Shown here: positions 33,598-42,444 of the stretch, in pieces | How the letters are laid out: the number at the start of each line of letters is the position of its first letter | Numbering within the stretch: position 1 is the first letter of the stretch | Assembly: GCF_037201815.1 (NCBI RefSeq) | Contig: NZ_CP147407.1 | Coordinates: 1,612,001 to 1,676,000 of the forward strand | Source: Metabacillus sp. FJAT-52054 | GTDB taxonomy: Bacteria; Bacillota; Bacilli; Bacillales; Bacillaceae | Direction: 5' to 3' | Length of the DNA stretch: 64,000 nucleotides | Notes under the pieces: model-generated | Seen by the model: only the letters and a program-made list of their open reading frames with translations | What the model was told of the DNA's origin: nothing | Databases searched by the model: none | Position numbers and translations under genes: made by a program

Positions 33598-35076
33598 TTA
33601 TGCAGTCCGCTCTTCATCGGCAGCTTTATTCACATCGCTGGAACGCGTCACGATACTCACACCAAGCATGAAAACTAAGTTGAATAATAAGGCGGCAATT
33701 CCTACATTTAAATCTTTAACTGCCTGTGGAAGTACTGGAAATAAGCCTCCTATAGTCGTTCCCGCAAGAGTTGTATAAGCGACGATGAATACTCCTGCAA
33801 TGATTCCTGCCATTGCTCCCTGCTTTGTAACAAATCTGCTGCGGAACAGACTGAACAGTAAGGCAGGGAATAACTGAGTGACCAGGCTGTATCCCATTAA
33901 AAGAAGCGTGACAATTGTATTACCTCCGTTAAAGGTGAAAAAAGCGGCAATTAAAGCTATGACCGGAACGAGATATTTTGCGAGCTTGGCCACCTGCTGA
34001 TCGGTAGCAGAAGGAACAGCAGCCTTGTACACATTTTTTGCAAATAAAGTTGCGGCTGCCATCAGCATCATCGAGCCTGGCACGAGGGCAGTCAGGAGGC
34101 CTGCTGCACCAATCAAGCCAATCATCCAGGGATCAAACGTTTGAATGGAAAGTCTGAATAGAGAAAGGTCGCTATCTGCACCTTCTAAGCCGGGTACTTT
34201 CAATATCGCTGCAAATCCGACAAATAGCACGAAAATCAATACAACCGAATATAGGGGCATAAGAAAGGCATTTTTCTTAAAAACTTTTGCATTTTGAGCC
34301 GTGTAGGCCGATGCGAAAGTGTGAGGCCACATGTAATATCCAAATACCGTCAGAACGATTGTTGAGATAAACCAGCTGATGCTCATGCCTGAATCAGGAA
34401 GAGTAAGGAATCCTGGTTTTGCCGCTTCAATGGATTCAAACATCGGCTGAAACCCTCCGTAATAATGAATGGGCAAGTAAATCCCAAGAAAAACGACCAT
34501 GACGAGAATCAATAGATCCTTCACGACGGCAGTCCAGGCTGAGCCATGAATACCTGACAGCATAACATAGACTGTTACGGTAATTAAGCCAATCCAAACG
34601 GAGATGACGGGAGAAATAGCTCCGTAGGAAGCTTCTGATACGATAATTCCAAGACCCTTCAGCTGCAGAACCAGGTATGGAATGAGCGCAGCTATTCCTA
34701 CTAGGGAGACAAGAACACCGAGCATCGGGCTCTTATATTTACTGACGAAAAAGTCCGATTGAGACATCAGATTTTTCTCCTTGGCATATATCCAGATTGG
34801 TGGAAGGAGCCAATAGGATAAAACATAGGCAAGCGTGCCATAAACAAGAATATAGAGGGCCGGTCCGCCTTTGCCATATGCCCAGCCGCTGCCGCCGAGG
34901 AACGTGAACGTTGTATAAATCTCACCAGCCATCAGCAAGAATACGAACATCGTTCCAAATCCCCGTCCGCCGACCGTCCACTGCTCCAAATCCATATCTT
35001 TGCCGCGTTTTGCTCTGAGTCCAAGAAAGAGGGAGAAAAGCAAAAAGGCACCTACAATCAGCAGTGATACAACCAT
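33598..35076 (-). CDS. Sodium:solute symporter (SSS family, YhjB-like)
   Basis: 492 residues, about 13 membrane helices. SSS features: RGFGTMFVFLLMAGEIYTTFTFLGGSGWAYGKG near the N-terminus and AAGLLTALVPGSMMLMAAATLFAKNVYK in the middle. Start ATG overlaps the stop of the DUF3311 gene by one base (TAATG). Order peptidase - DUF3311 - symporter suggests uptake and deacylation/deacetylation of an N-acyl amino acid or related compound. Substrate unknown. Confidence 0.88.
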   Translation of the reverse strand: MVVSLLIVGAFLLFSLFLGLRAKRGKDMDLEQWTVGGRGFGTMFVFLLMAGEIYTTFTFLGGSGWAYGKGGPALYILVYGTLAYVLSYWLLPPIWIYAKEKNLMSQSDFFVSKYKSPMLGVLVSLVGIAALIPYLVLQLKGLGIIVSEASYGAISPVISVWIGLITVTVYVMLSGIHGSAWTAVVKDLLILVMVVFLGIYLPIHYYGGFQPMFESIEAAKPGFLTLPDSGMSISWFISTIVLTVFGYYMWPHTFASAYTAQNAKVFKKNAFLMPLYSVVLIFVLFVGFAAILKVPGLEGADSDLSLFRLSIQTFDPWMIGLIGAAGLLTALVPGSMMLMAAATLFAKNVYKAAVPSATDQQVAKLAKYLVPVIALIAAFFTFNGGNTIVTLLLMGYSLVTQLFPALLFSLFRSRFVTKQGAMAGIIAGVFIVAYTTLAGTTIGGLFPVLPQAVKDLNVGIAALLFNLVFMLGVSIVTRSSDVNKAADEERTA

Positions 35077-35270
35077 TACAACTCCTCCTTGTTTGCAGGG
35101 TCAAATCGGTAGATGACAGCCATAATAACCGATGTCAGTGCCACCCATAAAATAATCCAGAAAAATAAAAAAGGAAGTCCTAATACGTATGGTTCCACAC
35201 GGTTGGCAAATGAGAGACCGCCAAAAAATCCTATAACAGGGAGAAATGCCAGCAAATAAAGGGGTCTCAT
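35076..35270 (-). CDS. DUF3311 small membrane protein (YhjC-like)
   Basis: 64 residues, two membrane helices (LYLLAFLPVIGFFGGLSFAN and LPFLFFWIILWVALTSVIMAV). DUF3311 proteins are the usual small partner encoded immediately before an SSS transporter and may be an accessory subunit. Overlaps the upstream peptidase gene by ATGA and the symporter gene by one base. Confidence 0.85.
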   Translation of the reverse strand: MRPLYLLAFLPVIGFFGGLSFANRVEPYVLGLPFLFFWIILWVALTSVIMAVIYRFDPANKEEL

Positions 35271-36442
35271 TCTTTGTCCCCCTTACCGGAAAGCATAACC
35301 TTGGCTGCTTCAGCAAACATGCTTACACCGATTTCCAGTGCATCCTCATCGATGGTGAATTTCGAATGATGGTGGGGATAGGTGATTCCTTTTACTCGGT
35401 TCCCTGCCCCTGTAAAGAAAAAGCATCCGGGCGCTTTTTGCTGATAAGCAGAAAAATCTTCACCGACCATGCTGGGCTTCATGATTTCAACAGCCTCTTG
35501 ACCGTATAGGTGTTCAGCCGCTGCATGAAGAAGTTTTGTTGTGTGTTCTTCATTAATGACAGGGCGATAGCCGAACGAATAATCAAATTCATAAGAAGCC
35601 TGATGCGCATCCGTAAGCCCTTTAACAATCCTCTCAATTTGCCCGGGAATTCGGTTTCGCAATTCTTCATTGAAACTTCGAACGGTTCCTCTGAATTCAA
35701 CAAACCCGGGGATCACATTGTCCGCCGTTCCTCCCGAAATTTGCGTGACTGAAAGGACAAGCTGTTCGGAAGCATCCGTTACCCTGGAAACGATCTGCTG
35801 CAGGCTGGAAATGATTTGGGCAGATACCGCGATGCTGTCCACTGTTTCATGAGGCACTCCCGCATGTCCTCCATTTCCAATTACACGAACCTTAAATGTG
35901 TCAGGAGCAGCCATCATCGGACCATAAACAATTCCGATTTTTCCTGTTTCAAGGGGGGACCATAAATGGGTCCCAATCACGAAATCAACATCATCCATGA
36001 CTCCTGCTTTTACCAGTTCCTCTGCTCCTCCGGGAGGATGTTCTTCCGCATGCTGAAAGATGAACCGTACCTCTCCATACAGCTTTTCCTTATGCTCAGA
36101 TAATATTTTTGCTGCTCCTAAAAGCATTGCGGTATGTCCATCGTGTCCGCAGGCATGCATAACTCCCGGGTTTTGGGAGGCGAACTCAAAATCATTTTCT
36201 TCCTCTATCGGAAGTGCATCGATATCCGCTCTGATTGCTAGAACTTTTCCCGCTTTCCCTTTATTAAGCCTCGCTAAAACAGAAGTTGAAGTTGGCCTGG
36301 ATAACTCTAAACCATTCATATTCTCCAGTTCGTCAAAGATATATTGAGCCGTTTTTGTTTCCTGATAGGAAAGCTCTGGATGCATGTGAAGATGCCTTCT
36401 CCAGCTAATCATTTTTTTGCGGTCTTCTGCCTGTATAATCAT
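35267..36442 (-). CDS. M20-family amidohydrolase
   Basis: 391 residues. Two-metal site: ADIDALP, HACGHDGHTAML, catalytic Glu pair in FQHAEEHPPGGA, His in GTHLWSP, and C-terminal PHHHSKF. The dimerisation domain carries GNGGHAGVPHETVD. These enzymes remove N-acyl groups from amino acids or conjugates. First gene of a three-gene operon; the usual ribosome site (GGATGGAGGATG) precedes ATG. Confidence 0.9.
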   Translation of the reverse strand: MIIQAEDRKKMISWRRHLHMHPELSYQETKTAQYIFDELENMNGLELSRPTSTSVLARLNKGKAGKVLAIRADIDALPIEEENDFEFASQNPGVMHACGHDGHTAMLLGAAKILSEHKEKLYGEVRFIFQHAEEHPPGGAEELVKAGVMDDVDFVIGTHLWSPLETGKIGIVYGPMMAAPDTFKVRVIGNGGHAGVPHETVDSIAVSAQIISSLQQIVSRVTDASEQLVLSVTQISGGTADNVIPGFVEFRGTVRSFNEELRNRIPGQIERIVKGLTDAHQASYEFDYSFGYRPVINEEHTTKLLHAAAEHLYGQEAVEIMKPSMVGEDFSAYQQKAPGCFFFTGAGNRVKGITYPHHHSKFTIDEDALEIGVSMFAEAAKVMLSGKGDKE

Positions 36443-36607
36443 TCATACATCCTCCATCCCTTTTAGGTATAGTTGCAATTATATTAAAATTGAGAAAATT
36501 AAGAAAGTATTTTTTGGTTAAGAAGTAAAAAAGGAATGTAAAGGGGGGAGGAAGAAGGATTAGGAAATAGAACTATACAGGAAGGAAAAACTTAGGAGGG
36601 GTCAGTT

Positions 36608-37234
36608 ATTAAATTTGTATTTAGATTGCCGAAGTCAAGTCAGCATGATCATAAAAAATGAGTCCAGGATGGCTGGAAACCCCTTAAAGAACCTTCTTCG
36701 ATTGGAGCTGCTCTTATATCCTCCCTTCCATTTATGGCAGCGGGCACGATCGTTTCCTTTTTCATCATGAATCTGTTTGACCCGTTTTCTGTTAAAGAAT
36801 TTGGAATTAGCGATAGTGGATTAACAAGTAAGCTATCGGTCTCCTTTTTAGCTGGCATCCTGTTAATAATAGGGATATATGAGGCTTTGCACCTTGTGCT
36901 TGTTCCGTCTTTTATAAGGTCCTCAAGTACATATGCAGGTCTGTCCTTTCTAGGCGCATTTATATACTTGGAAAACAAATTATCCAGAACCAGGCTAATT
37001 ATCCTCCTTTCCGCACCCTATACCTTGATTTCACTCGCAGTTCCAATTATTGCTGGGAGTAATGGGATGCTAAATACGGAATTGAAAATGCTGATCCTAT
37101 TAAATGCTGCAGGTTCATGTACAGATTTGCTAATGGTTTATCTGCTGCTTCAGATACCTTCGAAGATACCTTCAAACACAATGACCAAATGCCGGGGAAA
37201 TCGAACTTTTTGGAAAAATGAGTCTGGGGAATAA
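36608..37234 (+). pseudogene. Broken DUF3267 membrane protein gene
   Basis: GGAGGGG is followed by ATT AAA TTT GTA TTT, where ATG would be expected, and codon 18 is TGA (36659-36661) in the sequence HDHKK-stop-VQDGWKPLKEPSSIG, where Trp (TGG) fits. The frame then stays open to 37234 through several membrane helices. The metalloprotease-like HExxH of the family is degraded to YEALH. Translation from the internal ATG at 36734 would give 166 residues lacking the N-terminus. Three separate lesions argue for a pseudogene. Confidence 0.7.
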
Positions 37235-37254
37235 TGGAACATTGGATGTATGGG

Positions 37255-37283
37255 TTGGATCTTTTAAGATTTTGCGTTAAAAT
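37255..37283 (+). promoter_or_regulatory. SigA promoter of the RsbR paralogue
   Basis: TTGGAT, 17 nt, TAAAAT, about 45 nt before the GTG start. Confidence 0.6.
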
Positions 37284-37327
37284 AGTAGAAGATTTTTACT
37301 TGTATATACCGGCAAGGAGGAAGACAA

Positions 37328-38125
37328 GTGGCCACTTCAGCGAATATTAATTTAGATAATTTCAAGGATTTAGTCCTTCAGAAGGCATACAGCGATCAAA
37401 GCTTTATTTCATTTAGGGGAAATAAACAGGATTTGACGAACTGGAGGAAGAAACTAATTGAGATCTATGCAAATTCATTAACCCTGTCATCAGACAAATC
37501 AGCAGATGAAGTTAAGAAATGGGGGGAGGAATTTGCGAACAAGCTGGTAGAACTTGGCTTGCCGCTTGATGCAGCGATTGTTGAGATGAGGACTGCCAAG
37601 CAGAATATTGGGGAACTCCTTAAAGAAGAAGCAAACAAGCAAGAGCTGACGATTAATGAATATCATTCAATCTATTCCATTTTTGATAGAGTAGTAGACC
37701 AATCGGTTGAGCTTGTTTCCATTTGTTATATGAAAGCGCATGATGAAAAAATTTCTTCTGCCCAGCATGCAGTAGATGAGCTTTCCATTCCTGTAGTGAA
37801 AATTGAAGAAGGAATTGGAATTCTGCCCGTTATTGGAGACATTGACACAAGAAGAGCCCAGCTATTAATGGTCACAGCTCTTGAGAAGAGTGCAGAATTT
37901 AAACTGGAGTATTTAATTCTTGATCTTTCAGGAGTTCCGGTTATCGATACAATGGTGGCACAGCAAATATTCCAGGTTCTGGAAGCTCTTAGGATATCAG
38001 GAGTAACCAGCAAAATCAGCGGCATTCGTCCTGAGCTTGCCATTACAATGACTCAGTTAGGTGTGAACTTTGAAGTGCAATCCTTCTCAAGCCTGCATCA
38101 GGCAATCGCAAGCATAAAAGAATAA
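37328..38125 (+). CDS. RsbR-type stressosome co-antagonist
   Basis: 265 residues. GTG start 7 nt after AAGGAGG. N-terminal non-haem globin-like helical sensor (about 1-140) and C-terminal STAS domain (about 150-265) with LILDLSGVPVIDTMVAQQIFQVLEALRISG, in which the Thr after Asp corresponds to the RsbT-phosphorylated site, and GVTSKISGIRPELAITMTQLG. Such paralogues form the stressosome with RsbS and hold RsbT until stress. None of rsbS, rsbT or sigB is in the window. Confidence 0.88.
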   Translation: MATSANINLDNFKDLVLQKAYSDQSFISFRGNKQDLTNWRKKLIEIYANSLTLSSDKSADEVKKWGEEFANKLVELGLPLDAAIVEMRTAKQNIGELLKEEANKQELTINEYHSIYSIFDRVVDQSVELVSICYMKAHDEKISSAQHAVDELSIPVVKIEEGIGILPVIGDIDTRRAQLLMVTALEKSAEFKLEYLILDLSGVPVIDTMVAQQIFQVLEALRISGVTSKISGIRPELAITMTQLGVNFEVQSFSSLHQAIASIKE

Positions 38126-38129
38126 TGAG

Positions 38130-38160
38130 AAAGACTCCCGGATCCGGGAGTCTTTTTTTG
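38130..38160 (+). terminator. Terminator
   Basis: AGACTCCCGG / CCGGGAGTCT then seven T. Confidence 0.92.
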
Positions 38161-38339
38161 GTTCTTTTCACTTACTTAAGCTAGAGGGTGCATGGACTTT
38201 TGGTATGTAAAGGATGCATTTACCATATTTTTTTGTGCTTTTGACCTTTGAAAAATCAGTGATTTAGGTCTATGGAATTTTCTTTGAATAAAACCGATAT
38301 TTAAAATACATCAATTAATTTTATATCGGAGGAAATAAG

Positions 38340-38540
38340 ATGTTAGCCTTGCATACAGAAACCATGGCCTATAATTACAATGATATGCTTACCATTTGGG
38401 TGAAGGTAACAAAAAAAAGCAAATCCTATTCAGCCGTAGCGCAGCATCCCATCAAAAGAAACAAGTATGCAAGAGCCACTCATTCGATTAAGGAAAAAGC
38501 CATTGAAGAAGCCGTTAGAAAAGTGACGATGCAAAAATAA
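38340..38540 (+). CDS. Small basic protein of 66 residues, unknown
   Basis: ATG with GGAGGAAATAAG. Sequence is basic and short-stranded (LTIWVKVTKKSKSYSAVAQH, IKEKAIEEAVRKVTMQK), with no cysteine or membrane segment. Not recognised. The strong ribosome site supports it. Confidence 0.6.
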   Translation: MLALHTETMAYNYNDMLTIWVKVTKKSKSYSAVAQHPIKRNKYARATHSIKEKAIEEAVRKVTMQK

Positions 38541-38618
38541 ATAGATAATACATTATTTATGCTGGCAGATAGATGAAAAATCAATGCCTGAAAGAGAATG
38601 AGAATTCATTAACAGAAT

Positions 38619-38759
38619 TTAACTGCCTATCAGCCATTTATTCTTCAGTTCGTTTAAAAATCTTAACGCTTCCTTATTTTTTAACAGCAGGTTTTTAGTT
38701 CCCGGGGATTCGGTTACCCAAGGAGATTTAATAGAGGAAGAAACTGTACGTTTTTGCAT
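38619..38759 (-). CDS. spoIISC: SpoIISC-like second antitoxin, 46 residues
   Basis: ATG after GCGGTGAT. The segment SSIKSPWVTESPGTKNLL parallels SSIKAPSVTMSPQTKRLL of the preceding small gene, so the two are paralogues. In B. subtilis a second antitoxin, SpoIISC, accompanies SpoIISA-SpoIISB. A terminator separates it from spoIISB, so it probably has its own transcription (TATAGT occurs upstream on this strand). The next 20 residues are helical and basic. Confidence 0.75.
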   Translation of the reverse strand: MQKRTVSSSIKSPWVTESPGTKNLLLKNKEALRFLNELKNKWLIGS

Positions 38760-38857
38760 ATCATCACCGCTTTTTCTTGTTTTAGGAAAGGCTGGAGGGC
38801 TGTCAGCGCCATGTTGGGAGGACTCACCCATTATTTCACTATATGCTTTAAGCATAA

Positions 38858-38891
38858 AAAAAGACGCTTAGGAAATAATCCCAGCGTCTAT
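38858..38891 (-). terminator. Terminator of spoIISAB
   Basis: Read leftward: GACGCTGGG / CCTAAGCGTC-type hairpin followed by seven T, directly after the spoIISB stop. Confidence 0.85.
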
Positions 38892-38892
38892 A

Positions 38893-39060
38893 TTATGAAG
38901 AAAATCGCGTTTTCTTATACTCGGAGAGCAATTTGCTGTTGGCTTCAAGCAGGCGTTTAGTCTGGGGTGACATCGTAACAGAAGGTGCTTTAATGCTTGA
39001 TTTTTTCACACGTTTCATCCTATTGTCCCCGAAGTCGTGCTCAATGGTTTTTGGATTCAT
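38893..39060 (-). CDS. spoIISB: SpoIISB antitoxin, 55 residues
   Basis: ATG after AGGCGGTGG, 26 nt beyond the spoIISA stop. The C-terminal half (VTMSPQTKRLLEANSKLLSE) matches the SpoIISB pattern of VSPHTARIFKENERL with a basic tail. It neutralises SpoIISA by binding its cytoplasmic domain and is disordered when free. Length agrees with the B. subtilis protein (56). Too short for routine gene finding, so easily missed. Confidence 0.85.
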   Translation of the reverse strand: MNPKTIEHDFGDNRMKRVKKSSIKAPSVTMSPQTKRLLEANSKLLSEYKKTRFSS

Positions 39061-39086
39061 TATGAACCACCGCCTTTTAGGTTCTT

Positions 39087-39809
39087 TTAATAAATTATAT
39101 CATACATATGAATTAAAGAAAGAAAAAGGAGACAATCTGATTCATTGACTTCATCAGCAGCAGCTTTAATCTTTAATACAAATGTAACTCCCTGAATTTC
39201 AATCGGGATCAAAGCTGTCTTTTCTTCAGGCCGATAGACAATTTCATTCCGCTCAAGTGCGGAACGAATGCTTCCTTTTCTTTCAATCACACCCAGTAGC
39301 TGCTCCTTTTCCTGATCCGTATCAAACGAATGGAAGGAAGCGGTCAAATCATTCTTTTCTGCAAATAATTGAATCAGTTCATCCAGCCCCTGCATGTATT
39401 CCGCAATACCCCCCTGATAGAGATTGATGGAAACATGCTGGAGGAGGTTTGCAAAAGTTTTCAGGCGATGGTTGTTCTCTTGGACAAGCCTGGCGTTCTC
39501 CTCTAATACCTCCGTATGCCGCTCAAGTTCGTTCACTCCAAGCTTTTTAATATACATACCGAGAAACAGGAAAGCATCAATTAAAACAAAAACTCCAAAG
39601 ACAATCAGATAGTTTTTCCAATCGGAGAATAAGGATGCAGGGTGCGCTGTCCAGAATACGGCAGCTCCCAGCAAGAATAGCACATACCATGTCTTCCGGA
39701 TTGATTCAGAAGCTTTCTTTACCCGATCCTCCCAAATCCAATGTGAAATACCGTAAAATGCCAGTAAACAAAGCACAAACCAAACCAGTCCTTGATAAAA
39801 AAGAATCAT
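39087..39809 (-). CDS. spoIISA: SpoIISA membrane toxin
   Basis: 240 residues: three N-terminal membrane helices (ILFYQGLVWFVLCLLAFYG; TWYVLFLLGAAVFWTAHPASLF; YLIVFGVFVLIDAFLFLGMY), then a cytoplasmic GAF-like domain (about 95-240) with NRLKT-like NHRLKTFANLL and KNDLTASFHS. It matches B. subtilis SpoIISA along its length. The toxin damages the membrane in vegetative cells or sporangia when unneutralised. No good ribosome site precedes the ATG, which fits low translation of a toxin. Confidence 0.9.
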   Translation of the reverse strand: MILFYQGLVWFVLCLLAFYGISHWIWEDRVKKASESIRKTWYVLFLLGAAVFWTAHPASLFSDWKNYLIVFGVFVLIDAFLFLGMYIKKLGVNELERHTEVLEENARLVQENNHRLKTFANLLQHVSINLYQGGIAEYMQGLDELIQLFAEKNDLTASFHSFDTDQEKEQLLGVIERKGSIRSALERNEIVYRPEEKTALIPIEIQGVTFVLKIKAAADEVNESDCLLFLSLIHMYDIIY

Positions 39810-40008
39810 AAACTAATTTTTATGGAAGCCTTTCGTTCTAAAATCATTAAGGCGCTCTCCTCCCTTTCCTGTCTGCTTATTCGACAAAAATCAAGGAAAA
39901 CCCTACTTCTTAAAAAGAATTTCTTTATTTCAAAAGTTATTGCAAGGCAAGTAAGCACTCATATATATGGCAGATTGTTGATGAGGGTAAGGAGAAAGGA
40001 AATGGAAA

Positions 40009-40073
40009 TTCCGGAAAAACGGAAAATTCCGTTTTTCCGGAAGAAAGGCAGTGTTTATTCCGGAATTTCGGAA
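40009..40073. promoter_or_regulatory. Three-copy dyad TTCCG-N6-CGGAA, likely enhancer for a sigma-54 activator
   Basis: Copies at 40009-40024, 40027-40042 and 40058-40073 have identical five-base arms; the first two together make a 34-bp palindrome. The last copy ends about 94 nt before the -24 element, the normal distance for an upstream activator site. The rest of 39810-40253 has no convincing gene. Confidence 0.8.
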
Positions 40074-40166
40074 TTTTCTGCAGGTTCTTTATAAAAAAAA
40101 TTTACTATCATGCACTTTGTCTATGGTTTATGGCTTTTTTTGAATAGTTGTCCAAATGTGATTGGT

Positions 40167-40181
40167 TGGCACGCTTCTTGC
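40167..40181 (+). promoter_or_regulatory. Sigma-54 (SigL) promoter
   Basis: TGGCAC-N5-TTGC, a full match to the -24/-12 consensus with GG to GC spacing of 12. Transcription would begin near 40193, 60 nt before yxjC. Confidence 0.9.
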
Positions 40182-40201
40182 TACTATAGTTTATAAGTTG
40201 G

Positions 40202-40216
40202 TTGAAAGCGCTTCCT
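40202..40216. promoter_or_regulatory. cre-like CcpA site
   Basis: TTGAAAGCGCTTCCT differs from WTGAAARCGYTTWCW at one base and lies about 10-24 nt after the predicted start of transcription, a roadblock position. Confidence 0.7.
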
Positions 40217-40253
40217 TTCCAACCGGCGACATAGAAGGAAAAGGGGGATATAT

Positions 40254-41696
40254 GTGGAAATCGTTATTATTTTATTGTCTTTAAGTTTGCTGATGTTTGT
40301 AGCGTACAGAGGATTTTCAGTCATTTTGTTTGCTCCGATTTGTGCACTCTTTGCCGTATTGCTTACAGATCCAAGCTTTGTCCTGCCATTTTTCTCGAAC
40401 ATTTTTATGGAAAAGATGGTTGGTTTTATCAAACTGTATTTCCCGGTCTTTTTATTAGGGGCGATTTTTGGAAAAGTCGTGGAGATGTCCGGCTTGGCTG
40501 AAACGATAGCTAAGACAATCGTGAAGCTGGTAGGAGCGAAAAGAGCAATTCTTGCCATCGTGCTGATGGGGGCAATTCTTACTTACAGCGGTGTCAGCCT
40601 GTTTGTAGTTGTATTTGCTGTCTATCCGTTTGCTAAGAACCTGTTCATTCAAGCAGACATTCCAAAACGTCTTATTCCGGGTACGATTGCACTTGGCGCA
40701 TTTACTTTCACGATGGATGCACTTCCGGGAACACCTCAGATTCAGAATGTTATCCCAACAACTTTCTTCAAAACGGACATTTATGCAGCACCTGTTCTAG
40801 GGATTGTTGGAGCTGTTTTTGTTTTAACACTTGGTATGCTTTATTTGGAATCCCGCCGTAAAAAAGCGGAAAAGGCTGGCGAAGGCTATGCAGGATTTAC
40901 TTCTGAGCTGGCTGCTGGATCTGAATCTGATCTTGCTCTTGAAAAAGAAGCCGCCGCAGTATCGGCTAATACAGATCCTTCAACAGCAAGGCAGATCCTT
41001 GCATTTGTCCCGCTTATTCTTGTTGGCGTGATGAACAAATTTTTCACGGTTTCCTTTCCTAAGTGGTATCCGGAGGGTTTTGATTTTACGGCCATTGGTC
41101 TTGAGGCATTCGGAAAAATCGAGCTTTCATCCGTTGTAGCAATCTGGTCTGTTGAACTTGCCTTGCTCATCGGAATTCTTGCGACCTTTGCATTTAATTG
41201 GAAAGCTGTTACATCCAATATTCAGGAAGGTCTGAATGCTGGAATTGGCGGAGCCCTTCTTGCAGCCATGAATACTGGAGCAGAGTATGGGTTTGGAGGA
41301 GTGATCTCCGCTTTGCCTGGATTCAAAACCGTTAGTTCTGGTATTTCCAGCACATTTACCGATCCGCTTGTGAACGGTGCGGTTACAACCACCACATTAG
41401 CAGGTATCACGGGTTCTGCATCAGGCGGTATGGGAATTGCGCTGAGTGCAATGTCAGAGACGTACCTGCAAGCAATTGAAAAGTACAATATTCCGCCTGA
41501 GGTCATGCACAGGGTCATTTCTATGGCTTCCGGCGGTATGGATACACTGCCGCACAACGGAGCGGTTATTACCTTGCTTGCTGTTACAGGGTTAACACAT
41601 CGCCAGTCCTATCGAGATATCTTTGCGATCACGATTATTAAGACCCTTGCCGTTTTTGTCATCATCGGTCTTTACAGTTTAACTGGTTTAGTCTAA
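40254..41696 (+). CDS. yxjC: GntP-family permease YxjC
   Basis: 480 residues, about 12-14 membrane helices. GTG start 6 nt after AAGGGGGA. Family features include GAILTYSGVSLFVVVFAVYPFA, FTMDALPGTPQIQN and SGSASGGMGIALSA-like GITGSASGGMGIALSAMSE with DTLPHNGAV near the C-terminus. The same order permease-scoA-scoB-dehydrogenase occurs in B. subtilis, so it probably imports a 4-carbon hydroxy/keto acid such as 3-hydroxybutyrate or acetoacetate rather than gluconate. Confidence 0.88.
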   Translation: MEIVIILLSLSLLMFVAYRGFSVILFAPICALFAVLLTDPSFVLPFFSNIFMEKMVGFIKLYFPVFLLGAIFGKVVEMSGLAETIAKTIVKLVGAKRAILAIVLMGAILTYSGVSLFVVVFAVYPFAKNLFIQADIPKRLIPGTIALGAFTFTMDALPGTPQIQNVIPTTFFKTDIYAAPVLGIVGAVFVLTLGMLYLESRRKKAEKAGEGYAGFTSELAAGSESDLALEKEAAAVSANTDPSTARQILAFVPLILVGVMNKFFTVSFPKWYPEGFDFTAIGLEAFGKIELSSVVAIWSVELALLIGILATFAFNWKAVTSNIQEGLNAGIGGALLAAMNTGAEYGFGGVISALPGFKTVSSGISSTFTDPLVNGAVTTTTLAGITGSASGGMGIALSAMSETYLQAIEKYNIPPEVMHRVISMASGGMDTLPHNGAVITLLAVTGLTHRQSYRDIFAITIIKTLAVFVIIGLYSLTGLV

Positions 41697-41723
41697 CAAA
41701 CAGCATCAGGAAAGGGGAAACTC

Positions 41724-42428
41724 ATGGGTAAAGGAAAAATTCTTACATCTTTTGAAGAAGCGATTGAACCGATAGAGGATGGCGCAACATTGATTGTTGG
41801 TGGATTCGGTCTATGCGGTATTCCTGAAAAAAGCATTCTTGCCTTGCAGGAAAAAGGAGTGAAAAACCTGACTGTCGTCAGCAACAATTGCGGGGTGGAT
41901 GACTGGGGACTTGGATTGCTCCTGGCCAATAATCAAATAAAAAAGATGATGTCTTCCTATGTAGGAGAAAACAAGATATTCGAACGCCAGTTTTTAAGCG
42001 GAGAGCTGGAGGTTGAACTTATTCCTCAAGGAACACTGGCTGAACGAATGCGAGCTGGAGGAGCCGGAATTCCCGGCTTTTACACAGCTACAGGTGTTGG
42101 AACAAAAGTAGCGGAAGGAAAAGAACATAAGGAGTTTGACGGGAAAACGTATATTCTCGAACGCGGTATCATCGGGGATTTTGCTCTAGTTAAAGCATGG
42201 AAGGCAGATTCTCTCGGAAATCTCGTGTTTAGAAAAACCTCGAGGAACTTTAATCCTGTTGCTGCTATGGCTGGAAAGATTACCATTGCCGAGGTTGAAG
42301 AGATTGTAGAAGCTGGCGAGCTTGACCCGGATGAAATCCATACGCCGGGAATTTACGTCCAGCACGTACTCCTTGGGGAAAATTACGAAAAGCGCATCGA
42401 GCGGCGAACCGTACTACAGGCACAGTAA
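41724..42428 (+). CDS. scoA: Succinyl-CoA:3-ketoacid CoA-transferase subunit A
   Basis: 234 residues. CoA-transferase family I alpha subunit: [15 protein letters not shown] near the N-terminus, [15 protein letters not shown], and [12 protein letters not shown]. With ScoB it moves CoA from succinyl-CoA to acetoacetate, allowing entry to beta-oxidation products. AGGAAAGGGG precedes ATG; scoB starts 16 nt after its stop. Confidence 0.95.
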   Translation: MGKGKILTSFEEAIEPIEDGATLIVGGFGLCGIPEKSILALQEKGVKNLTVVSNNCGVDDWGLGLLLANNQIKKMMSSYVGENKIFERQFLSGELEVELIPQGTLAERMRAGGAGIPGFYTATGVGTKVAEGKEHKEFDGKTYILERGIIGDFALVKAWKADSLGNLVFRKTSRNFNPVAAMAGKITIAEVEEIVEAGELDPDEIHTPGIYVQHVLLGENYEKRIERRTVLQAQ

Positions 42429-42444
42429 AGGGAGGCAGAATGCA

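Noticed and set aside
39792..40094. 100-codon open frame on the plus strand upstream of yxjC
   Set aside because: It overlaps the start of spoIISA and reads through the activator dyads; composition is not protein-like.
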